Source of the DNA: Culex pipiens pallens
Taxonomy: Eukaryota > Arthropoda > Insecta > Diptera > Culicidae
Assembly (NCBI RefSeq): GCF_016801865.2
Contig: NC_068938.1
Coordinates: forward strand, 31,502,129-31,566,128
Direction: 5' to 3'
Length of the DNA stretch: 64,000 bases
The position numbers were made by a program, and so were the translations under genes. Of the stretch, positions 24,362 to 34,262 are shown piece by piece. Each line of letters opens with the position of its first letter. Positions within the stretch are counted from its first letter, which is position 1. Under the pieces are notes generated by a model. That model saw only the letters and a list, made by a program, of their open reading frames with translations. It searched no databases and had not been told where the DNA came from.

Positions 24362-24528
24362 ACGGTAACTTTAACTCGCTTTATTCTCATAACTAAACCA
24401 ATCGAGCCGATTCTTGTGAATAGAGATTTATACGGAAATTTAGATGAGTTTGGAACGGTGTAGAACTTAGTTTGATTGATTCTCGTATTTATGCGACTGA
24501 AATACTACTCCAACTTTAATTTCGCCTG
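24362..24528 (+). repeat. half copy of the 7.5 kb foldback family
   Basis: The order of blocks (ACGGTAACTTTAACTC, TAACTAAACCAATCGAGCCG, GTAGAACTTAGTTTGATTGA, CTCCAACTTTAATTTCGCC) follows the left arm of 7531-7960. The mirrored second arm is missing. Confidence 0.65.
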
Positions 24529-24895
24529 TTTTTTTAACATTTTTGATAGAAAGACTCCAGCAAAGTCAAATATAAACCATTCAAAACCTGATTTTGGAGA
24601 TAGTTGGCCTTGTGCAAATAATTGTTGCTTATAAGATTGATATTTGAAAATTTTTCGTTAAATGATAAAACTAAATGCAGTTTCAGAAATAATGAACTAT
24701 GACATCTTTGGTAAATTTACCATGTTGGTTTTTATTTGATTTAGCGTATTCATTCGGAGTTAGAGAAAATCCTGGAAATGTAGAAATTTAAATAATAATG
24801 TATTGCAATAAATTTACTTACTGTAAAATAATGATTGATGACACTCCATTATGTTTACCTGGAATAAAAACAAAAACAAAAATTAGGGTAGGGTA

Positions 24896-25808
24896 GTCAT
24901 CAATGAGACACTTTTGGTTTTCAACTTTCAAAGATTTTTCTCATTTTTTCATCAGCATGTTTTAATGAGCTTTTTGTTGCATTTTCTTTCTTTTAATGTG
25001 TTCTAACATTGACCAAAATATGAGATCGATCCGACATCTACAGCCAGAGTTATTCAACTGTCTCATTGTAGACGCACTTGGCAGGAACAATGAGACAGCT
25101 GGGGAACAATGAGACACACAACGAAAATCAAGATTTTTCTAGTAAAACATCATGTTTTTGTATTGTTCCATTGCAGGTAACTTACCTTGAACATTTTAGA
25201 GCAATTTTGCCAACATGAAACTTTAATTAACAAAAGTTATACTAAAAAGTATTTAAATTTTGTAAAATTCGTATATTTATACCAAATAACTTTGCATTTT
25301 TGGTTAAATGAAGTTAAAACTCTATAAATATGCCAAAAATCACTTTTAATTCATGTTTTGAAAGATTTCCATAGATATTGAAAAGTTTAATGAAGAAAAA
25401 TCAAAGTGTCTCATTGTTACCCATGAGCTGAAATGAGTGGGGAACAATGAGACAGTCCTGGATACTGGGTATATTCTAAATTTTGGCCAAACCTAATGAA
25501 AGGACATTGTCGTCCAACTCAATCCCTATGGAACGTCGAAAGAAATTTGAAGAAATATTAGTTTTGGTGTTAATGGCTGCCTACGAGCGAAAAAGTAATT
25601 TTTGTCCATAATTTACTTTTACACCCCAGAATCAAACATTTATGAATAACTTTTCAAGGGAGCGTCCATAATCAAAGCCACTATAATGGCAGACGTGTAA
25701 CCAGTAGACACACCTTTCCCCCAAATATGAGCCTGATTGGTTGAAACTACGACTTGTGAGAGCCATTTTATCATTGTTCCCCGTGTCTCATTGATGACTA
25801 CTCTACCC
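24896..25808. mobile_element. GGGTAG-TIR element, 913 bp, TSD TA
   Basis: Termini GGGTAGGGTAGTCATCAATG and, inversely, GGGTAGAGTAGTCATCAATG differ at one base and continue into AGACAC. TA flanks both ends (24894-24895 and 25809-25810). The motif GGGGAACAATGAGACA occurs internally at about 25098 and 25439, and shorter variants (AATGAGACA, GTCTCATTG) recur. No transposase frame is present. Confidence 0.85.
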
Positions 25809-25810
25809 TA

Positions 25811-26755
25811 CTTTCGATTGTGAGTTAGTTAGAAAACTGAAAAATAAAACAATCTAATTTTCCATCTCTGCCTGAAAAAGAAACCGTATTTACGAAAGCT
25901 TTCGCATCCTCACTCTGCGAAGCTTTTCATCGATTTTCCCCTCCAAAGTTCCGTCCTCTCTCTGAGCACCACTGAGTTTTCCACTCACTCTCTTCATCGT
26001 ACAAAATTTGAACTACCGTGGAACTCTTTGAGTTATCCCGACACAGCATCGACTCTCTACAGTTGGTCACTTTGTTGAGAACTCAGTTTTTTTTTTTGGT
26101 CAGATTTAACAAGTTTGCGTTCAAAATCTAGGAGGATTTTTCATTTTTTCCTCCACTCACTTTCGAAGAAAATTCCTTTGATGCCGCTTCACAAACTACA
26201 ATCCACAAGTGGTGCTCGGCCTAATCGGCGTTTTTGCTGCTGTTCTCTCTCATCGGAGATTGGATTGCGCCAAATGTGTCCTCTGCGAGTTGGTCTCCGT
26301 TTCCGATAGTGTGGTGCTGGGGTGAGACCACAGAAATGTTTAGTAGCTCACTCTGAACGACACTTAACGGTGCCATTGACACATCGTGTCCTACAACTGA
26401 ATCTCGAATCGACGAGACTACAATGTTACGATGGCCTTCTGGTGACAGTTTGCCGGAACGGTTATGGGAGTTTTTGTGTGTGGGAAAAGTTCTCGTTTGG
26501 TGAGCTCATACTCCTAACGGGGAGCTTGAAAGAGATTATGTTGAAACGATCTTACTGAATTGTAGCGGGGATGATGAGCAAATCCAGCAGTGTAAATGAC
26601 AGTGTCGTAATTTTCTATGATTACTGATAAAGTTCACTGCAGCAGGCAAGTTCAATGTTGAAATTATTTCTAGAGTACTTTACAGTTGTGACATTATTAA
26701 GGAACAATATTCTATCAAATTAAGTTACTTTTTTTCAACACGTAATGATTATGGT
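25811..26755. other. GC-richer non-coding backbone
   Basis: From about 25900 to 26580 the sequence is less AT-rich with a pyrimidine-rich start (CTCTCTCTGAGCACC, ACTCACTCTCTTCATCG). Frames of 64-78 codons have no recognisable domain. Possible regulatory or exon-like sequence, but no splice model can be supported. Confidence 0.3.
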
Positions 26756-26769
26756 AAGAGACAAAAAGA

Positions 26770-27034
26770 GTCTGCCTGTGTGGATCAATTGGACCGCGCG
26801 CTGGACTCACAATCCAGAGGTCGCTGGTTCGAATCCCGAGGCGGACGCAAAAAAATTCTAAGTGTAAAATATAGGTAATCGGTGCCCTCTCCCCGTGCCA
26901 TACCTTCACACTTAGGAGACCCGGGAGGCGGAGTCTTGTCGCAAAAAGAACGATACACACCTGTGGAACCGTTGACAAAACCGCAAGGTTTAAGAGGGCC
27001 ACATTATAAGGTGTTACGTCGATTCCGTTTTTCC
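26770..27034 (+). mobile_element. tRNA-derived SINE, 265 bp, with 14 bp TSD
   Basis: The head folds with a 7 bp acceptor (GTCTGCC against GGCGGAC, one G-T pair), an anticodon stem CTGGA/TCCAG with CAC at the anticodon position, and a B-box GGTTCGAATCC. The body ends in GTTACGTCGATTCCGTTTTT. The perfect duplication AAGAGACAAAAAGA lies at 26756-26769 and 27035-27048. The T-arm does not pair well, so this is a SINE and not a tRNA gene. Confidence 0.92.
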
Positions 27035-27048
27035 AAGAGACAAAAAGA

Positions 27049-27859
27049 AATAACAAAAAAACGACATCAGAAAGCAAATTACACAAATGAGTTTGGATGT
27101 CTATCATTGATTTCATAAGATAATTTAAATAAACCGTGCATACCTGCTGATCTACTTGATTGAAAAATCCTAAATCTCAGCAGCAACCGATAACGAATCA
27201 ATCCCACAAATGTGTAAAAGTCGTCCCTCAGCTGAGCAAAAAGGTCAAAACTAAAAGACCCACTATTGTCCTACTTACGTCAATGGTTCACTGTCATTGA
27301 CCGACCCACTGCTGTGCGATAGCAAATTAGTTTCCTTGCTTTGTTGCAGTTTTCCAGCCAAACTACAAGGATATTCGACCCCTCCTGCCCCAACCCCATC
27401 GTAAACGGAACATCGTCTCCACGTGAAACAGAGGTAAATGCAGCATATTATCTCGTCGAACGAGTCACCCCCTGTCGAGACATCCATAGCGTTGTTGCCA
27501 TAGCGAATGATCAGTCCCAGTTTAGCATCGAGATGGTGGTGGATTGGTCTGTTGGGTCTGAGCTGTTTCAGTCAAGTTAAGGTCACTGGTTTGAAATATC
27601 GTTGAATTGAAACAGGTATTTTATCATGTTTTGAATGTAAAAATGAATCACTACTGTTTCTATGTTTATTAGATTGTTTTTTTTTTTTGGTTAACATTGA
27701 GAATTTTTAAAAATTTTTGATAAAAAACTATTTATCGCTAGAAATTTAAAAAAGTTTTTTTTATTTTAAAAATAAAAACGGAAATTATGGTATTTTCTTA
27801 CAAGAGCAATTGATTGATTGAGATTTAAAACACAGCTGAAAGGAACTCTGTTATGTACT
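27049..27859. other. unassigned sequence, GC-richer at 27280-27580
   Basis: No repeat family or gene is recognised. The middle part has overlapping frames on both strands without recognisable domains. Confidence 0.35.
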
Positions 27860-28442
27860 GAGAAATTCTCTGAGATTTCGGTCATTCATTTTTTTTGTAT
27901 TTATTAATCCAGCTGAAACTTTTTTGGTGCCTTCGATACGCCCAAAGGAGCAATTTTTCATCATTAGTTTGTCCATATACTTTTCCATACAAATTTGGCA
28001 GCTGTCCATACAAAAAATGACCCATTGCTTTCTGAACTTTGTTGATGCAACCTTTAGTTGCTGAGATATTGCCATGCACAGATTTAAAAACAGGAAAATT
28101 GATGTTTGCTAAGTCTCACCCAAACAACCCACCACTTTCTAATGTCGATATCTCAGCAACTAATAATTCGAATTTAAATATTTAAATATGAAACATTCGT
28201 AAAATTTTCCGATCTTTTTGAAAAAAAATAATATTTTTAATTTTTTTGAACATTTCAAAAAGGTGAAATATTGAATGTTTGGCCCTTTGGAAATGTCAGT
28301 CATGATTCAAAAAAATTGAAAAAAAAAAAATTTCAAAGAGATCGTAAAATTTTACGAATGTTTCATATTTTTACATTTAAAATCAGAGCATTCGTTTCTA
28401 AGATATCGACATTAGAAAATGGTAGGTTGTTTGGGTGAGACT
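27860..28442. mobile_element. GAGCAATTCTC foldback family, copy B, truncated
   Basis: It starts GAGAAATTCTCTGAGATTTC and follows the left arm and centre of the 51 kb copy, including GAAACTTTTTTGGTGCCTTC and the inverted centre around 28270. The second arm runs only as far as GAGACTTA, then is split by a 1490 bp palindrome and resumes for six bases (GCAAAC, 29937-29942) before another element begins. The far end and target duplication are lost. Confidence 0.85.
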
Positions 28443-28444
28443 TA

Positions 28445-29934
28445 CAGTGAGTCAAATATTTGTCCGTACCCCCCCGTACGGGAAATGTTTGTGATATAAA
28501 AGTACATAAAATTCGACTAAAGTGCCATGTTTTATACATCAATCGACGCGGCAAAATGTCCTCTTTAAGACACTGTTATTGGATTTGCAAAAAACTTTTT
28601 CTTAAAAAATACAAAAATAGTTTACTGAAAAAAGTAAAATAAAGAGGTCAAATAATTGTCCGTACCCCTAATAAAAGTACAAAATCTGATCGATTTAACT
28701 GAATTCATTTATGAAATGTTGTTTCTGTGTCAAATACTAGTACCTCTAGCCAGTTTGTGACAACTTTGAACTTGTGATAACTTTGTTTAGTTAGTTTATA
28801 TTAAAAATTGGATTAAATTTAGTTTTTTATGTAAAACTTATCAAAATATTAGTTTATAAACAACTATTTTTATAAAATTGCTATTTTATGTTGTAAGAGT
28901 CTCTATTCAACAAGTTTTAACAATATTTGTTCGAAATATACATTGTTTTCATCTTTTTTATTGACATTTTTCGACCAAAAATACTGTTTCGGAACAATAC
29001 CGTTAAACAATCCGGATTGTCCCGGAACCGGTTTAACCCCTCGGAGGGAAATTTTGTGGTGGTCAGATAGAGGACAAAAAAACCCACCTCTTGCAATTTA
29101 AAGCATCCAATTTCGTCCACTACAGCCCGATTACGAGTCCCTAGTCTGAAATTTGAAATTTTCAAATTCCCCAAGCAAAACCCAGGACGGTACAGAAATT
29201 CTCAGTACGGAAAGTGAAAATTTCAAATTTCAGACTAGGGACTCGTAATCGGGCTGTAGTGGACGAAATTGGATGCTTTAAATTGCAAGAGGTGGGTTTT
29301 TTTGTCCTCTATCTGACCACCACAAAATTTCCCTCCGAGGGGTTAAACCGGTTCCGGGACAATCCGGATTGTTTAACGGTATTGTTCCGAAACAGTATTT
29401 TTGGTCGAAAAATGTCAATAAAAAAGATGAAAACAATGTATATTTCGAACAAATATTGTTAAAACTTGTTGAATAGAGACTCTTACAACATAAAATAGCA
29501 ATTTTATAAAAATAGTTGTTTATAAACTAATATTTTGATAAGTTTTACATAAAAAACTAAATTTAATCCAATTTTTAATATAAACTAACTAAACAAAGTT
29601 ATCACAAGTTCAAAGTTGTCACAAACTGGCTAGAGGTACTAGTATTTGACACAGAAACAACATTTCATAAATAAATTCACTTAAATCGATCAGATTTTGT
29701 ACTTTTACAAGGGGTACGGACAATTATTTGACCTCTTTTTTTGACTTTTTTCAGTAAACTATTTTTGTATTTTTTAAGAAAAAGTTTTTTGCAAATCCAA
29801 TGACAGTGTCTTAAAGAGGACATTCTGCCGCGTCGATTGATGTACAAAACATGGCACTTTAGTCGAATTTTATGTACTTTTATATCACAAACATTTTCCG
29901 TACGGGGGGGTACGGACAAATATTTGACTCACTG
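28445..29934. mobile_element. Tc1/mariner-type palindromic element, 1490 bp, TSD TA
   Basis: It starts CAGTGAGTCAAATATTTGTC and its right end is the exact inverse. TA flanks both ends (28443-28444 and 29935-29936). The arms of about 700 bp are nearly identical, including a hairpin CCGTACCCCCCCGTACGG near each tip, and meet near 29190. CAGT termini and TA duplication fit Tc1/mariner-type mobilisation. Mirror frames encoding the same 80 or so residues on both strands result from the palindrome. It disrupts foldback copy B, whose own first arm supplies the pre-insertion sequence (CTTAGCAAAC in inverse). Confidence 0.92.
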
Positions 29935-30239
29935 TAGCAAACAAAACGGCCCAGTGCTTAACTGAAGCACAGAGCTTATGGGATTTTGGCTATATGGGAG
30001 ACATTGGCTATAATTCTATGAATAATCATGCAAACATCAAAAAATTATAGTGTTTTGGAATCGGGATGATGTCAGCTATCCATTAAAATTTTTATTTCAT
30101 GAAAATTTTCACAAAAATACGTATTTTTCCTGTATTTTGAAAATGCATATTTTTTTCTCTAAAGAAACCAAAAATATATTGTTATTGCAATATATGTACC
30201 AAATGATCAGGTTTTTTTCATACATTTTGGATGTAACAA

Positions 30240-30840
30240 TAACATTTTTAGAAAATACTCAAAATTTTCACAAAACTACGTATTTTCGAAAAAAATACTC
30301 AAAATTTCATTTTTTACAATATGGGTATCAAACGATCGAGTTTTTTTATACATTTCGAATGTAATAACAACATTTTTTGAAAATACTCAAAATTTTCACA
30401 AAACTACGATTTTTTGAAAAAAAGTACTCAAAATTTCCGTTTTTACAATGTGGGTATCAAACGATCGGGATTTTTTCATACATTTCGAGTGTAATAACAA
30501 CATTTTTTGAAAATACTCATAATTTTCACAAAACTACGTATTTTCGAAAAAAACACTCAAAATTTCCGTTTTTACAATGTGGGTATCAAACGATCGGGAT
30601 TTTTTCATACATTTCGAATGTTATAACAATATTTTTTTGAAAATTCTCCAAATTTTCACAAAACTACGTAATTTCGAAAAAAAATACTCAAAATTTCACT
30701 TTTTAAAATATGGGTTTTAAACGATCGGGATTTTTTCATTCATTTCGAATGTAATAACAACATTTTTAGAAATAATCAAAATTTTCACAAAACTACGTAT
30801 TTTCGAAAAAAATACTCAAAATTTCCGTTTTTACAATATG
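30240..30840 (+). repeat. 129 bp minisatellite, left arm array
   Basis: About five tandem units with period near 129 bp. Each contains AAATTTTCACAAAACTACG, a TTTCGAAAAAAATACTCAAA stretch and GGGTATCAAACGATCGGG. The right arm at about 31135-31800 holds the same number of units inverted. A related, more diverged array is at 47750-48620. Confidence 0.88.
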
Positions 30841-31006
30841 ACATTTTAACTTAAATTGAAGCATCTTCCTGCTCAGCGGATTTCGCCAGAAGGAGAAGAC
30901 GATGATCACGATACCAAAGCGATCTAAATATACTGTTTTCAGGCTGGAATAGATACCAAACTGTCACACGTAGCACTACGGTGGTTTGAGATATCTAGAA
31001 TCTCAA

Positions 31007-31126
31007 GGGCCTCAGTGGTACAATTGGTGATGCGTCTCAGTACTAATGAGGTGGTTGCGGGTTCAAGTCCCGTCGTTCCATAGAACAATCGGACACATGA
31101 CGATACAAAGTAACAATTAATGAAAA
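31007..31126 (+). mobile_element. short tRNA-like SINE in the foldback spacer, 120 bp
   Basis: A tRNA-like head has an A-box-like GGTACAATTGG, an anticodon stem TCTCA/TGAGG with ACT at the anticodon position, and B-box GGGTTCAAGTCCC. An 8 bp duplication, AATCTCAA, flanks it (30999-31006 and 31127-31134). It ends in a short A-run. The acceptor stem does not pair, so it is not called as a tRNA gene. Confidence 0.72.
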
Positions 31127-31134
31127 AATCTCAA

Positions 31135-31800
31135 CCATGTGATACTCATGTTGTAAAAAACTGAAATTTGGGGTATTTTTTTTCGAAAAAACGTAGTTTT
31201 GTGAAAATTAGGGTATTTCCACAAATTTGTGTTATTGCTTTTGAAATGTATAAAAAAAATCCCGAACATTTGATACCTCTTGTGAAAAACAGAAATTTTG
31301 AGTATTTTTTTTTTCAAAAATACGTAGTTTTGTGAAAACTTTGAGTATTATCATTTTTTTAATGAATTTCGAAATGTTTGAAAAAATCCCGATCGTTTGA
31401 TACCCATATTTTAAAAACGGAAATTTTGAGTACTTTTTATTCAAAAAATCGTAGTTTTGTGAAAATTTTGAGTATTTTCAAAAAATGTTGTTATTAAATT
31501 TGAAATTCATGAAAAAATCCAGATCGTTTGATACCCATATTGTAAAAATTTAAATTTTGAGTATTTTTTTTTTCGAAAATACGTAGTTTTGTGAAAATTT
31601 TAAGTATTTTCAAAAATGTTGTTATTACATTCGAAATGTATGAAAAAATCCCGATCGTTTGATGCCCACATTGTAAAACCGGAAATTTTGAGTACTTTTT
31701 TTTTAATTTCGTAGTTTTGTGAAAATTTTGAGTATTTTCTAAAAATGTTATTGTTACATCCAAAATGTATGAAAAAAGCCTAATCATTTGATACCCATAT
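31135..31800 (-). repeat. 129 bp minisatellite, right arm array (inverted)
   Basis: Mirror image of the 30240-30840 array, with period near 128-129 bp and about five units. Divergence between arms is moderate, with single-base and short length differences. Confidence 0.86.
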
Positions 31801-32250
31801 TGCAATAACAATAAATTTTTGGTTTCTATGGAGAAAAAATATGAATTTTCGAAATACAGGAAAATTACGTATTTTTGTGAAAAATTTCATGAAATAATAA
31901 TTTTAATGGATAGCTGACATCATCCCGATTCCAAAACACTATAATTTTCTGATGTTTGCATGATTTTTTGTACGATTAAAGCCAATGTCTCCCATATAGC
32001 CAAAATCCCATAAGCTCTGTGCCTCGGTTATGCACGCCTCGGTTTTGCATCCCCCATATGCTGTGCTAAACCGAGGCGTGACTGTAACATCTTCTAAATG
32101 CCTATGCAATTTATTTGCATGTATAGAATGTAGATCTAAAAATACATGGAAACAACTCAATTTGTAAGAAGTGGCCGCGTGGTCCCGTTTGGTTGGTTGA
32201 ACACACAGCAATATTTAAATTACGATATACCAAATTATTTTTGAAAATAT

Positions 32251-32390
32251 CTTACGCCCTCCTCAAATGACATTCTCGAATGCAACTGGCTCTATTTACG
32301 CAAACATGGCTTAAACACGCCTGTCTACAAAGTTTCATTAAAATCAAAGGGGATCAAGTAGAAAAGTACTTAAAATAATCCTGTTATGAG
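32251..32390 (+). repeat. dispersed repeat shared with the right edge of the window
   Basis: CTTACGCCCTCCTCAAATGA and TCTACAAAGTTTCATTAAAA match 63840-63983 (TTACGCCCTTCTCAAATG, TCTACAAAGTTTCATTAAAT). The ends are undefined. Confidence 0.65.
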
Positions 32391-34253
32391 CAGGAATTGC
32401 AGGAATGTCTGATTTTTTTTGCAGCACTTTCAATAAAAGTTGTATCCCATTTTTAAAACAGCAATTGCCAAAACAACCAAATATTAACTGGAAAACTATG
32501 TAATACCAACGTGCAACTTAACTTAACTGAACGTTCTACATCGATGAATCCACCATTTCAAATACATGTCGAGTAGGAGGTCAAACCAAATTACAACAAT
32601 CCAAATAGATCCGCAAAGCTTTTATCCAAATTCAGTGAGTGCTCTCGAAGCAACCAGCAAATGGTAAATTACAGCTAGTTTTAGTGTTAATGTGTTTGTT
32701 TTCAACCTAATTTTGACGTTCTAAACAGAATGTTTACATAAGTCCAACAAAGCACCATTACCAAACGAAACGAAAAACGCATCCCCAAACATTGGCTTTT
32801 GGTACACAAAACTCGACGCTGAAATGAGCAAATAGCACAACTAAAACTGCAACAGTTTGAACAAGCGAGAGTGGGATGTTGAGCTGAGGCTAGTTGAGCT
32901 TTTGTTCCGCTGTTGGCCGGAAATAATAAAGAGTTGCTTGCCAGCAGGACTCATGACACCCGGCTACTGCTTTTTCGGCTGAAAATAGTGCTAGTGGAGC
33001 TTACCCATGAATTAGAAGTTGAACCAACAACATTTTTGTTTAGTTTGTAATTATTTTTTATGCAATTGCACATATGTTTAAACGTTTTGATTAGTACTGT
33101 CCAAGAAAAAAAGAAGCCTCCAGACAAATATCGTTGTTTATTTAGAGTTTTTTAAACAAAAAATACATAATGATTCAATCTGGATTTGAAATATTTGATT
33201 CAAAAAACATCAGAAACTTTTACAATTAAGTACAACAAATTTCTTTCTTTTGAACATCATTATGTACACAAAAATAATGACAAAAATCCATGTTACACTT
33301 CTTTTCTCTCCACCTCACCAGAAAGAAAAACTAAGCCAATATACTGAGTAGGAAGTTATCATTTTCCATCCCATTTAATCAGGAAACAATCTTTCCAACA
33401 TGTGTGCAAATCATTTCTTTCTCTTTTGTTTTCTGGAAGCATTCCCTCACAATGGTAGCCCCAATCTAACCATGAAAGATCCGGAACATCTCCTGAGAAA
33501 CTGTGCAATCCTGATTTAAGGAAAGGGGTTGGATAGCTGTAATGACAGTGATCATCATCATCATCATCTTGGTAAAAGCCGGAAATAAGAGTTGAAATTA
33601 GTGGAACCACCGGGGTGGAAAACTTGTGCAGCAACTTCCACCAGCTGGGACTGACTGCATGAATAAGTCTGTGTGCATGGGGAGGGGAGGTCATTGTCTG
33701 TGTTTGGAACTGGCCAGAAAATGGGGCCAATCTCGGAAAATCTGGGGAAGAGTAGAAACAAAAACTCAATGCTAGTTAGAGCGTTCTAAAGGAAATGGAA
33801 ATTTAATTAAAGCTTCTTTGCGATTTCCAGATTTGCGTTGCCGCTTCGTCGAGCGTAACAATTGTGCACACTGCAGTGAATCTGGGGTGATTCGCCTTTA
33901 CGATAAATTCATTTACGGTGAATTTAACCCCATGAGAGGAATGTTTAAAATTTAACGAGAAAAAACAACCATTTAAGCCTACCAAAAGTTAATTTAATCC
34001 CTTCCTGAAACACATGGATCAACGCATCGGTTAAAATCCTTGAAGTTCCACCACCCTCCTTCTACACATGATTCTAACAAGATTCAGTTCGAATCCCCCC
34101 TCCTTACACTTGCAGAAAAGATTGAAGAGGAGAAACGCCAGGAAAATCGGATGAGCTTTCTCAAATCTTTTCCGAAGATCCAAAGTTCAGTACGTGTGTG
34201 TGCCCGTGTCTGCTGCCCGTAGAGAGCCCAAGTTTGTTTGAAGTTGGTTCTTC
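32391..34253. other. non-coding backbone before the large foldback
   Basis: No repeat family is evident apart from a short (ATC)n run near 33549-33567. The region 33360-34250 is less AT-rich, with overlapping frames to 136 codons on the minus strand without recognisable domains. Confidence 0.35.
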
Positions 34254-34262
34254 ATCAGTCTC

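Larger units (their letters stand above)
29943..32084. mobile_element. foldback with minisatellite arms, about 2.1 kb, 5'-truncated
   Basis: Inverse arms (about 29961-30840 and 31135-32032) share a unique outer part (CCCATATAGCC, TGATGTCAGCTATCCATT) and an inner tandem array of about five units of 129 bp built on GAAAATACTCAAAATTTTCA. The right terminus, read inversely, is CAGTCACGCCTCGGTTTAGC with TA outside (32085-32086), like pogo-type ends. The corresponding left tip is missing, where the element abuts foldback copy B. The spacer of about 160 bp is single-copy and carries a small SINE. Confidence 0.82.

Noticed and set aside
28917..29462. Pair of identical predicted proteins on opposite strands
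   Set aside because: They arise because the locus is a near-perfect palindrome. The same applies to pairs at 16.9/17.3 kb and 51.4/52.4 kb.
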